Of a DNA stretch of 64,000 bases, positions 47,000-55,584 are shown piece by piece (the first letter of the stretch is position 1; each line of letters begins with the position of its first letter). The DNA is taken from NCBI GenBank assembly GCA_028583685.1, contig JAMXIF010000032.1, positions 8,724,480-8,788,479 on the forward strand. The letters run 5' to 3'. The translations under genes and the position numbers were made by a program. The notes beneath the pieces are model-generated. The model was given only the letters and a program-made list of their open reading frames with translations. It had not been told where the DNA came from and did no database searches. Origin of the DNA: Petaurus breviceps papuanus. Lineage: Eukaryota > Chordata > Mammalia > Diprotodontia > Petauridae.

Positions 47000-47730
47000 A
47001 TTTAGTATAAAACATGTAGAGTAATATGAAATAAATATGGAAAGGAAAAAAAATAAGTCCCAAAACTCCCTCTATAGTTGATTGGTGGAGGTAATGATTA
47101 TTAAGAATCTAATTATCTAAATTTTCAATACCTGTCAAACACAATTTTTGGTTTTCATTCCTTGATCCCTTCTCTGGATTCAGAGAGACAGATAAACACA
47201 TTGGGAAATGGGATCCCCAAAGACCCCAAACAACAAAAATCCCCAAACAACAAAATGGTGATTTTATTAGTTTCACAACAGGTGACCTTTATTATCTTGG
47301 GGATGGAGTGAAATGCCAGAGTCATGGGAGGATAGCCTTCCATTTTCCATTTTCTTTTAAGATGTTGTGTAGAAATCACCATCTACGTGTGTGTTCCTGT
47401 AAAAAGTTCATTTTCTTCCTTCCTTGCTTCCAAGTAAGTTGATGTTCTTCTCTCTCATCAGTGTTGAAGCCATGGCACAGGAACAGCCCCCCAGGGTTAA
47501 GGGGTGCGGAGATATCATTTTCTTCTCCTCCCTGCCCAGAAACAGAAAAGCAAAGGATGGGGGGAGGTAGGGCGGTATTAGAATGAGAATATTCCTTATT
47601 AACAAAGGTGGTCAAGTCTCGTAGGGACTGAAATGCAATCCAAAGTAGGTCCAAATACGACCTCCATGGCATCTCGTCTCTTCTACCTTTTGCTTGACTA
47701 CTAAAATAGACCTTTGAGATTGGCTATGGG
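47000..47730. other. Intergenic stretch 3' of TNP2
   Basis: Unclassified; open frames on the minus strand (47155-47672) lack recognisable domains. Confidence 0.35.
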
Positions 47731-47739
47731 GCAGCTAAA

Positions 47740-47745
47740 TTTATT
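47740..47745 (-). promoter_or_regulatory. TNP2 polyadenylation signal (AATAAA)
   Basis: This is the first AATAAA on the minus strand after the TNP2 stop, about 130 nt downstream. It gives a short 3'UTR like that of other transition-protein mRNAs. Confidence 0.6.
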
Positions 47746-47811
47746 AAAAAATGCAATGGTGACTTGACGACAGTCATGGCTTCTCCATTGACTTCGAGAC
47801 ACAATTAGAAA

Positions 47812-47874
47812 AATAGACCCACATGGTGAAACATAGACAAATCTCATATCTATGTTTCATCATGTGGGTCTATT
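47812..47874. repeat. 25-bp inverted repeat (hairpin) at the TNP2 stop/3'UTR
   Basis: Arms 47812-47836 and 47850-47874 are complementary over 25 bp with one mismatch, around a 13-nt loop. The upstream arm begins with the last base of the TNP2 stop codon, so the mature mRNA would carry a strong stem-loop directly after translation ends. Confidence 0.85.
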
Positions 47875-48108
47875 CAGATTAGGTCTTGAAAACCAAGGCC
47901 TGGATTTCCTTTAGGAATCCTCAAGACTTTAGTGATCAGGATGGCCAAGGCATTTAGAAGAGGGAGAGGGAGAGATGGAGAGAAGAAGAAGAAAGGGGAG
48001 GAGGAGAGAGGAAAGAAGGGAAAGAGAAGAGAGGAAAGAGATCTTGAAGAGAGAGGAGAAGAAAGAGGAAAGGAAAGAGGAGAGGGAGGGGAAGAGAAGG
48101 GGGAGGGA

Positions 48109-48181
<73 letters not shown>

Positions 48182-48575
48182 CCGTTAGGGGTGGGGAGAT
48201 AAAGGAGGAGATAGCCCCTTCAGTACCTGCTCGTTTCTTCCTTCCATATGCTGACCGACCTTGCTTGGCCTTCCTTTTTCCTACTCCTGTTGCCCTCCTT
48301 CTTTTAGGACAACTTTTGGAGTGATGGGAATGATAGTGGGAGTGAGTGTGGGGATGGGCCCGAGATGAGGATCGATGGGAGTGTGCTGTCCTGGTATGGT
48401 GCCTGGATGGACTCGGGCTCGGACTGGCACTTTGACTTCGGCTCCTACTGCGGCTCTGGCTGGGAGTCTGGCTCCAGCTCTGGCTCTGGCTGCGGCTACG
48501 GCTTGAGCTTTGGCTTGGACTCTCTCGCCTGGATTTGTTTCGGTTCTGGGCCCGAGCAGCTAGGAAAGCCTGCAT
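47874..48575 (-). CDS. TNP2: Transition protein 2, two exons (exon 1 48227-48575; exon 2 ends 47874)
   Basis: TNP2 condenses DNA in elongating spermatids between histone removal and protamine loading. Exon 1 encodes 116 codons plus one base: a Ser/Arg-rich N-terminal part with many RS and SQS pairs (about 16-58), a His-rich segment (59-85, 11 His) followed by a single Cys (89), then a strongly basic tail (KRRR, GKRKAK, YGRKKR). This matches the family's layout of Ser/His-rich body and basic C-terminus. The donor is GCAG|GTACTG (phase 1). Exon 2 is short; three acceptors in the same frame (first exonic base 47926, 47908 or 47899) all end ...LGFQDLI at TGA 47876-47874, giving 133, 127 or 124 aa (human 138, mouse 117). 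The frame is open upstream to a TTG at 48605, but the first in-frame ATG is 48575, with a good context (A at -3). Position next to PRM3 on the same strand supports the call. Confidence 0.85.
47956..48179. repeat. Polypurine/polypyrimidine tract with (GA)n 48113-48179 in the TNP2 intron
   Basis: About 225 bp are almost pure purine on the plus strand, hence polypyrimidine on the TNP2 sense strand. They end in a 67-bp perfect (GA)n run and make up most of the TNP2 intron between the donor at 48226 and the candidate acceptors. Confidence 0.9.
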
Positions 48576-48594
48576 CTTTGGTGCCCACGAACAT
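48496..48594 (-). promoter_or_regulatory. Upstream ORF overlapping the TNP2 start
   Basis: An ATG 19 nt upstream of the TNP2 start, in another frame and a weak context (C at -3), opens a 32-codon frame that ends inside TNP2 exon 1. If the predicted start site near 48643 is right, the mRNA carries it. TNP2 mRNA is known to be translationally delayed; whether this frame contributes is inference. Confidence 0.4.
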
Positions 48595-48667
48595 GTGGAG
48601 GTCAAAGGCCACCTACTCCTCTCCTGTCTGGTCTGGCTTTACAGAGTAAGGTGTACAGACCCTGAGT

Positions 48668-48674
48668 TATATAG
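48668..48674 (-). promoter_or_regulatory. TNP2 TATA box
   Basis: The minus strand reads TATATAA about 95 nt upstream of the TNP2 ATG, predicting a start site near 48643 and a short leader. Confidence 0.6.
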
Positions 48675-48713
48675 TTGGAGGCCATTGTTAGCCAGAAAAG
48701 AGGACTGGATTGT

Positions 48714-48721
48714 GATGTCAA
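48714..48721 (-). promoter_or_regulatory. CRE-like element upstream of TNP2
   Basis: TGACATCA, one base from the consensus cAMP-response element TGACGTCA, lies about 40 nt upstream of the TATA box. CREM-driven transcription of transition-protein and protamine genes in round spermatids is established. The site's use here is inferred from sequence and spacing. Confidence 0.55.
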
Positions 48722-49237
48722 TGGGAAGGTGGAGGTGGGCACCAGGCAGCTCAAATAATGGGGGAGAGCAAGGAGGGGCTTAGGGAGTAGAGAGATGGAA
48801 AGGGATGGGGCTGAAAGGATGGGAAATAATGGACATGTCCTCATTTGGGGAAAAAAAAATGCTTCTCCCAAGGGTTGTGATCTATACAAAACAGCAAGTG
48901 AAAGGCTAGATGGTAGGGATTCCTTTTACTGGCACCTTAATACAGCAGAGATTTAATTAGGACTTTCTTTTAATGAGTCAACTTTTCCTAGAAGAGTTCT
49001 GCATTCTGGGCCTTGTCATGACTATCTCTGGTATAATAAAACAGAAACACATAGGCATGTATTAATCTATTGTCATCTAATCTGTTGTATAGAGATTAGG
49101 GAACATGGGTTGCTGTCACCGTCCTTACCCCTCTCCCCTCTTCCTCAGGAAGACCTAGTTCACTATGGGTTGCCAGCCCTTCTGACCTTGTTTTCCCTGT
49201 GCCTCTTCTCCCCACCCCTTCCTGAAACTGTGCCCTT

Positions 49238-49238
<1 letters not shown>

Positions 49239-49270
<32 letters not shown>

Positions 49271-49300
49271 CCTGTGCCCTTCCCCCCCTCCCCCCCCCCA
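49239..49300. repeat. C homopolymers upstream of TNP2
   Basis: A (C)30 run (49239-49268) followed by shorter C runs to 49300. Confidence 0.95.
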
Positions 49301-49744
49301 GCCACTGGACCAATCCATCTGAACAGGGCAGAAGGAAGATACCACCGCTGAAGGGTGTTCTCTCTCCTCCTCCACCATGATTGCTTGGTTGCTCTTATAA
49401 CTTAGATGAGATGGGAATCAACTAATTTTTTCTACCAGGCCGTTGTCCTGCTATGCCTTGTAAGGTTTTCCAGGTTGATGCCTTGCCTCCACCCTCACCT
49501 CACTGAAATTCTAACCTCCTTAGGTACCTACTTAATTACCTTTAGGTTTTGGTCATCCATTTTCCTCTGCACCCTTAGGACATCTGGCTTTAGAGTGTGA
49601 GCTCTCTGAGAGTACAGACTGCCTTCTCAATTTTCTGATTTCTGTCTTCCTTCTCTGGCAGGGACAATTTAGTTGTAATCCTTTTGTTTGTTTGGGTCTG
49701 GAAGGTAGGAACAATATCTGAGTAGACTTTAAAGAGTAGTGGAG

Positions 49745-49970
49745 TAGGGCAGTGTGGCATAGTGGATAGCCAGACCTGGAGTCATCAGGAAGACCTGAGT
49801 TCAAATCCAGCCTCAGAAACTTACTAGCTCTGTGACTCTGGAGGCAAGTTACTTAACCCTGTTTGCCTCAGTTTCCTTATCAGTGAAATGAGCTGGAGAA
49901 GGAAATTTTACCAAGGAAATCCCAAATAGGGTCATAAAGACTGAGATGACTAACAACAAAAAAACAAAAG
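49745..49970 (+). mobile_element. SINE with BovB/RTE-like tail
   Basis: Head 'gtgtggcatagtggatagcc', middle 'gagctggagaaggaaatttt', tail 'taacaacaaaaaaac'. Confidence 0.8.
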
Positions 49971-49974
49971 AGGA

Positions 49975-51200
49975 GTTAGGAGGGCCCCCCAACCCTTATC
50001 TTCCAGGACCCACCCCTCCCTCCCACCCGCACCAGGACTTTTTCTCTCTCTCTTTGCATGCTCTGTCCACCATCCATACTATTATTCCTGGACTCCTTCC
50101 CGGGAAAGAAGCTTGCTTATTAAAAAAGGAGATTGACTGTTGTCATGTACACACTTATTTCTATTCTATTCATTTCTAAGGGCAAACTCTTCCAACTCAA
50201 ATAAAGAGGAGGAGACTGGGGCCAGGGAAACTTGAGTCAGATAATATCTGGCAGGAAGAAGCATGAAACGATGAATTGGATTCTTCCCATGGGGAAAAGG
50301 GGAATCTCCTTGAACAATTTTTAAAGAATAGATGGATAGGGTCTTGGTTGTCCAAATAGATAAATAGATAGCTATAGAGACATATTATATGCAATATGTA
50401 TGTACACACATATCCATATACACAGATGCACATGATACATATACACAGTATACACAAACATGTGTGTGTATCTCATCCAGAGATGGGGACTATATTAACC
50501 TTTGACTTTTAGCCCATTTGACTCTTATCTAGGACCTTCTCCTTACTTCCCTAGGGTTATTTCATTTCTAGGGTACATCTTAAGTCTCTCTCTCTCTTAT
50601 TCTTATGTAGAGCTATAATTAATTAGATACTCTTTTACTGTGGGAAAAAGTTGAGTAGGGAGAGGGAGGAGGAAAAGGTATCATGATAGTAATAGAAAAA
50701 ATATAGAATATTTTTTATTTAAATAGAAGAAAATCTGACCCTGGATGAAATTTCACAGGAAGAGAATCATTTTGTCACCTAGGTCTAGCCTGTGGGTCCT
50801 TTTGGAAGGTGGAGGGAGGTAGGATAGATCACAGCACTGGGACCTCAGGGCAAGAAGGTCCAAATGAGGAACCCTTGGAGGCTTTACTATGTAACAAAGG
50901 CCAGCAGAAGATTTTTCAGGTATGAGGAGGAGGTACAGGATGACATATCATCTCTGAAGTCTCATGGAGAGAAAATATCCTTCCCCAACCACCAAGGAAG
51001 AGGCAACCCTCTCCTCCCCCTCCCCCTATTCTGGGAAAACTTGGGAAATTTTGCCTAGCAAAGAAAGACCTGACCTCTCTGCTCATCTCCAGTCAAGTAG
51101 TATCTTAATGTTCTTGGCTTGCTCGTTTCTGACCCCCAAGTCCTAAGGACCCCTCCCTCTCTAAACCAGGCTGAGAAGTGGGACCAGAAGAGGTGAGAAA
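49975..51200. other. Intergenic between TNP2 and PRM3
   Basis: A short (CA/TA)-rich stretch at 50370-50470; otherwise unclassified. No coding signal. Confidence 0.35.
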
Positions 51201-51220
51201 TGAAATTCCTTGGAGAAGCC

Positions 51221-51226
51221 TTTATT
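51221..51226 (-). promoter_or_regulatory. PRM3 polyadenylation signal (AATAAA)
   Basis: A canonical hexamer about 135 nt after the PRM3 stop gives a short 3'UTR. Confidence 0.6.
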
Positions 51227-51360
51227 GTTGATTTTTTTCCAGAACGGGTTTCTTCTTGGTTCTTACAGTTCTTACAGTTACATCCATTCTTCTCCTGGGT
51301 GACTGGTGGTCGGTCAGATCGTGGCTGGGGAAAGAGGTCTGCTGTCTATTTTGGAGGGGT

Positions 51361-51576
51361 CTAGTTTTTCTTTTCACTGGTGGAACAACATTCTTCTGGG
51401 GAGGACTCCTTCATCAGGAGAAGCTCTCCTTGAACTTTTGGAAGCTCTTCTTCTCCATCTTCCTCCTCCGATGAAGAGGAGAAGTCATCCTCAGTGACAC
51501 AGGCCAACAACTTCTTCAGGGAATACTCATGTTTTTGGCCCTGAACAATCCCTAGCTTGGTGCAGCTGCAGCCCAT
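51361..51576 (-). CDS. PRM3: Protamine 3, intronless, 71 aa
   Basis: PRM3 is the acidic, intronless member of the protamine cluster; in rodents and human it is a cytoplasmic protein of haploid germ cells rather than a DNA packager. Here the N-terminus MGCSCTKLG, the central KKLLACVTEDDFS, the acidic Ser/Glu stretch (about 32-46) and the ELPKVQGELLL segment align with the human features MGSRCAKL, KKLMACVSQDNFS, the poly-Glu run and ELPVQGKLLL. It is shorter than human (about 103 aa): the Gly/His spacer after the N-terminus is missing, the Glu run is short and the C-terminus ends at SEKKN. The ATG has a favourable context (G at +4). It lies between TNP2 and the PRM2-position gene on the same strand, as in human. 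The Ser clusters followed by Glu resemble CK2 targets (inference). Confidence 0.92.
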   Translation of the reverse strand: MGCSCTKLGIVQGQKHEYSLKKLLACVTEDDFSSSSEEEDGEEELPKVQGELLLMKESSPEECCSTSEKKN

Positions 51577-52899
51577 CCTGCCCAGCTAAGTCATCCACTG
51601 CCTCTTCCAAGGATGTCTCTTTCTTAATTTTCCCTGGAGATGGAGCCAGGGAATGGGGGAGGGGGAAGAGGGAGGGGACCCGCATCACAAAGCAAAGTGT
51701 TCTTCCTTCTTCTCTTGCTCACTTCTTCCCCCCTCACTTTTAAAGTCAGACTGTATAGAATCTGATCTCTTCTTAGACTTCTCATGTCCACTCAAGACCA
51801 CCCTCTTCCCCTCTCAACCCCACAAAATGAAAAAACTCTCTAAAGTCATGAAACAGTAGAAAGAAGTAATCCATCCATTCTCGCTCTCTTAACAAACAAA
51901 TCTGTTTATGACTGTATGATAAAGCCTCCGATAAAATCTTATTCTGATGCTCATCATGTGTGTACGTTTTTGAGGGAGGTTATTTAAAATGAAGCTATGA
52001 AAGATATTTTCTGCCTGATGCTCCTGAAGATCATGGCCCCATTAAGTTCAGAGAGCTTCAACACCACAACGGTACCCCTAATGATTATTAATTTTTGATC
52101 CAGAGCAATCCTAGAAGACAGACATATTAAATAACAATTCATGGGATGGGCATCAGTGGAGAAATACACATAGCAAAGAAATGTGAGTTCTTTTCAGACT
52201 TGTGCTATGCGACCCACTTAGCTTAGTAAATGCTTGAAGGATTGAAGTAGAGAATTGGAGGAGATAGAAAAATTAAATAAGTCATTCGCCACCTCCATCC
52301 GCTTGGAGTTTGCCTCTAGTGGAATTCTGGGGGACTACTGTTTTCTTTCTCTAGTCCTTTTCTACCAGTGAGCAAGGGGAGGAAAGGAAGTATCTATCCA
52401 AAACAGGACAAGAACTGACATCCCCAAGGAAGGTGTGGTTTGGGAAAAGATAGGGGGTGTGCTGGTAAATAAATTTTCAACAATCGAAGCTAGCACTCTC
52501 CAAAAATAAAACAAAAAAACCCTCCAAAACCCAACATACTTGTAAGTTTAATCTGTTATTCACATTTATTTTCTCCATCATTTTCTTAAATCTAAAAATA
52601 CTCATCAATGAAAAAAAGTCCAGAATGTAGCCATTTGCTGATTTTCCAAGGTATAAAAATGCTCAATACTGAAATTTCATCAGGGAGTGAACAACCAAAG
52701 CAATAAAACATGATCTGACATTCTTTTCCCCTGGTATTTTAGACCCAAATCTTATAACACCTCCATCAGTGAAAGATTCTGTAAAACTTTGAAACCTCAA
52801 TATTAAAATGTAAATTAATTAATCATAATTATTGCAAGGGGGGGAAGCAGGAAATACTTCCCCAGTTTTCAGTCCTATTTCAACTCCCCCCCCCCCAAT

Positions 52900-53240
52900 T
52901 TGCAGATAAAGAGCTTAAAAGCCTACAAAGATTATAGGCTATCTAGCCCAACATCACACTTCAGCAGCTAGGTAGTGGAGTGGATGGAACTGAAGTCAGG
53001 GAAACGTGAGTTTAAATCTGATCTCAGTTATTTGATGGAACCTGGACACAAATCATTTAATGTCTGCCTGCCTCAAGTTTCCTCATCTGCAAAACAGGGA
53101 AATAATAGCACTTACACCACCTTCCAGGGTAATTGTGAGAAATCAAGTGAGATAATAATTGGAAAGCACTTAACACATAAGCACTGTATCAGAGCTATTA
53201 TTGTCATTATTATTATCAAGTATCAGAGGCAGTAATTTGA
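52900..53240 (+). mobile_element. MIR-like fragment(s)
   Basis: Shows 'gcagctaggtagtggagtgg', 'ggaaacgtgagtttaaatct', 'tcctcatctgcaaaacaggg' and 'caagtgagataataattgga'. Confidence 0.6.
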
Positions 53241-53901
53241 ACCTTGAGGTCTTATGATTCCAGAACCCACTGCTTCTCAATATATTAGGAACAAAAGAAA
53301 CAAAGGATGGGTTTTTCCCCCTAGTGAAGTGTGTGATATCTTCAGGGAAATAGGATGGAGGCCACGTGTGACCAGTTTGAAGACCCTGTTTGTAAGCCCA
53401 ACTGGGATCCACAAACTTTTAAAAAATAATGCTTTTGAACCTCTAGTGGAATTCACCTCTTAGGTGAATCTTAGGGTTTTTTTTTAACATTGATCCTTTG
53501 AGGGGGGGAGCCTATCTTTAACCTTGATTTCTTTGGTTAATATGTTGTTGAAAATCAGAGGTGACTTTTTTCAGCTAAAAATGTCCATTGATTTTCCACC
53601 TTTTCTCAAAGAGACTTGCAAGCTGAAGTTGAATTCTAGAATCTTTGAATATGGTGGTATGTTTGGAGCAGGATCCCAATTAAGAAAAATGAGAAAAAAA
53701 TAAAAAAAAGTCAAAGCCACCATGGTGCAAGTTCAGGTCACACTAATACCCTTTTACCCCACTCTCTCTTGAAACTCTGACCCACCAGTGTCCATCCAAG
53801 GTGGCCATGCACAAGCAGGCAGCAAGCAGGCAAGCTAGGTGACTGAGCAAACCTTCTTAGGTGCAACAAAGTGAGTGACCAACAATGAGTGATTTTCAGG
53901 A

Positions 53902-53907
53902 TTTATT
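53902..53907 (-). promoter_or_regulatory. Poly(A) signal of the PRM2-position gene, in a block shared with PRM1
   Basis: The AATAAA lies in a minus-strand block TGCCACCTGTCAATAAAT that is identical to the block at the PRM1 3' end. The 3'UTR is about 190 nt. Confidence 0.8.
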
Positions 53908-54075
53908 GACAGGTGGCAGGCATTTGGCTACTTGGATCCATAGCTTCTCTCAGACCTTAGACACCGAGTGGGAATCTTGGTTTTTTCTTTTGGTGTGTAC
54001 TGAACAACTTGAAAGGGATTGAAGATCTTTTTTGGCTTTTAAACTCCCAAGTAGTAACAGACTATGGTGGTGAGT

Positions 54076-54439
54076 TTATCTTCTTCTCCTCCTCCTATCA
54101 GAGAGCCTTCTATATCCTCCTAAGCAAAACACACATAGTAGAGTCTTAGTAAGGAACTTTGGCAACCAAGCCTGGCTTCAATTACCAATCTGGGGATCAG
54201 ATAGGCTTTTTGATTGAGTATTGGAAATTAATGGACATACTACCTCTCCTCCCTCTCCTTTGCCTCACTTGGAACTGAGCCCTTCTCCTCCCATAGAATT
54301 GGGCCCTTCTCCCATAGAATTGTTCCCTTTTCCCATAGAATAGGGCCCTTCTTCGCCATCGTTGGCCCCTCCTTCTCCTCCGAGGCCTGAACGAGCTCTG
54401 GCTTGGACTCCGGCTCCCAATAAATCTTTGTTGAGCCAT
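54076..54439 (-). CDS. PRM2: Protamine paralogue at the PRM2 position, two exons (54244-54439, 54076-54119), 79 aa
   Basis: Exon 1 runs from the ATG at 54439 (MAQQRFIGSRSPSQSS) for 65 codons plus one base to the donor GAG|GTAGTA. The 124-nt intron ends at TTAG|GAGG, and a 44-nt exon 2 encodes GGYRRLSDRRRRRR and stops. PRM1 has the same design: phase-1 intron after ...RGRR(R), a 44-nt exon 2 and a related tail GYRRRYSRRRRRRY. The body has 31 Arg of 79, no Cys and no His, and three tandem units of the type FYG[KR]R(E/A)Q (about 34-55). An N-terminal SRSPSQSS may be a phosphorylation segment (inference). A TATA box and a poly(A) element nearly identical to that of PRM1 flank it. Order TNP2-PRM3-this-PRM1 makes it the positional equivalent of PRM2, but exon 1 does not resemble eutherian PRM2 (His/Cys-rich, long propeptide). 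The symbol therefore rests on synteny and gene structure; a lineage-specific PRM1 duplicate is the alternative. Confidence 0.75.
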
Positions 54440-54535
54440 CTCTTGCTGCTGTTGTTTTAGAGTTGAGTTGAAACTGCTGACCTGTTTGTTCCTGGTGGTA
54501 ATTTAGTTTTGTCCTAGGGAGGTTTTCTCCAGCAG

Positions 54536-54542
54536 ATATATA
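54536..54542 (-). promoter_or_regulatory. TATA box of the PRM2-position gene
   Basis: TATATAT on the minus strand, about 97 nt before the ATG, predicts a start near 54510 and a leader of about 70 nt. The last bases of the leader (CAACTCAACTCTAAAAC) resemble the PRM1 leader. Confidence 0.6.
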
Positions 54543-54825
54543 AAAGGGATTGTCCACTATGACCCGTGGGGAGTGGGTCTCTTCCTAGCACTCTGACTGT
54601 ACAGTCCTTTCCCAAGTGATGAGCTCATATACCTGACAACTCAAGGTTTGGAGGAGTAGGGGTGGAGAAGAGGAAAGAGGTTCCTATAAGTCGAAAAAGA
54701 AGAAAAATACGGAATTCCAAGACTGAGCAGAAGGGACCTCCAAAGAACCATCCACACAACTCAACTCATCTTTTATTTTCAAAAAGACATTTAACTGATG
54801 TCTTTGATATGTTTTTATGTCAGCT

Positions 54826-54975
54826 ATACATATTATATAGCTAATATGTCAAATTATACATTATTTAATTATATATCATTATTTATTTTTATTTATTATA
54901 ATTCTATATTAGTTATATGTTAAATATGAAATAATTATATATTAAATATATACATTATTTAATTGTATATATACA
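54826..54975. repeat. 150-bp AT-rich stretch between the PRM2-position gene and PRM1
   Basis: Nearly pure A/T with many TATT/ATTA motifs, about 300 bp upstream of the PRM2-position promoter. It could act as a matrix-attachment or easily unwound segment (inference). Confidence 0.7.
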
Positions 54976-55393
54976 CACATGTGCTCTATACTGACCTACA
55001 TAGTCAACACCTTTGCAAAGTGGGGAATGGGAATGGGAGTAGGGGTGAGGGTGGATTCTCATCTCTTCTTTATAGGGAATTTCTCATCTTCTTTGGGGAG
55101 AAGATTTGTCCATTATAATTTTCAGACTCATTTTGTTGTTGTTGAATTTCTTTTGATATCAGCAAAGTGGAAAGTTCACACCATAAGTTAAAGCAAAGGA
55201 GGTATGTGAGAATTTTTCTTGCCTGGTATACCCCACTCCCACCCCAGCAACTAGCCTGGACTAGGAAAAATTGTCCCTCCTCCTACACACTCAACCCAAC
55301 TAACTCCACCTTCCGCCAGGAGATGAGATCCCGAGGCAATAGTGGGACAGGCTTCTTGCCAAATCTGTATTGGACTTTCTGCCCTCCATTCTT

Positions 55394-55551
55394 TTTTTTT
55401 TTTCCTTGCTTTTTGGAGGGCAATTGGGGTTAAGTAACTTGCCCAAGGTCACAACGGCTAGTTTTTTTGTGTTAAGTGTCTGAGGCTGGATCTGAACTCA
55501 GGTCCCTCCTGACTGAGGGCCAGTGACTCACTGTGACACTTAGCCAACCCC
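55394..55551 (-). mobile_element. Marsupial tRNA-derived SINE with target-site duplication
   Basis: Reverse copy bounded by the 15-bp duplication CTGCCCTCCATTCTT (55379-55393, 55552-55566). Confidence 0.85.
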
Positions 55552-55584
55552 CTGCCCTCCATTCTTAAAGCACAGTAGAGTAAT

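Noticed and set aside
47932-48324. 130-codon plus-strand frame of Glu/Arg repeats opposite TNP2
   Set aside because: It is the antisense reading of the TNP2 intron purine tract and exon 1; TNP2 on the minus strand explains the sequence.
48576-48605. Ten-codon N-terminal extension of TNP2 from a TTG at 48605
   Set aside because: TTG is not an ATG start; the first in-frame ATG at 48575 has a better context and gives a family-sized protein.
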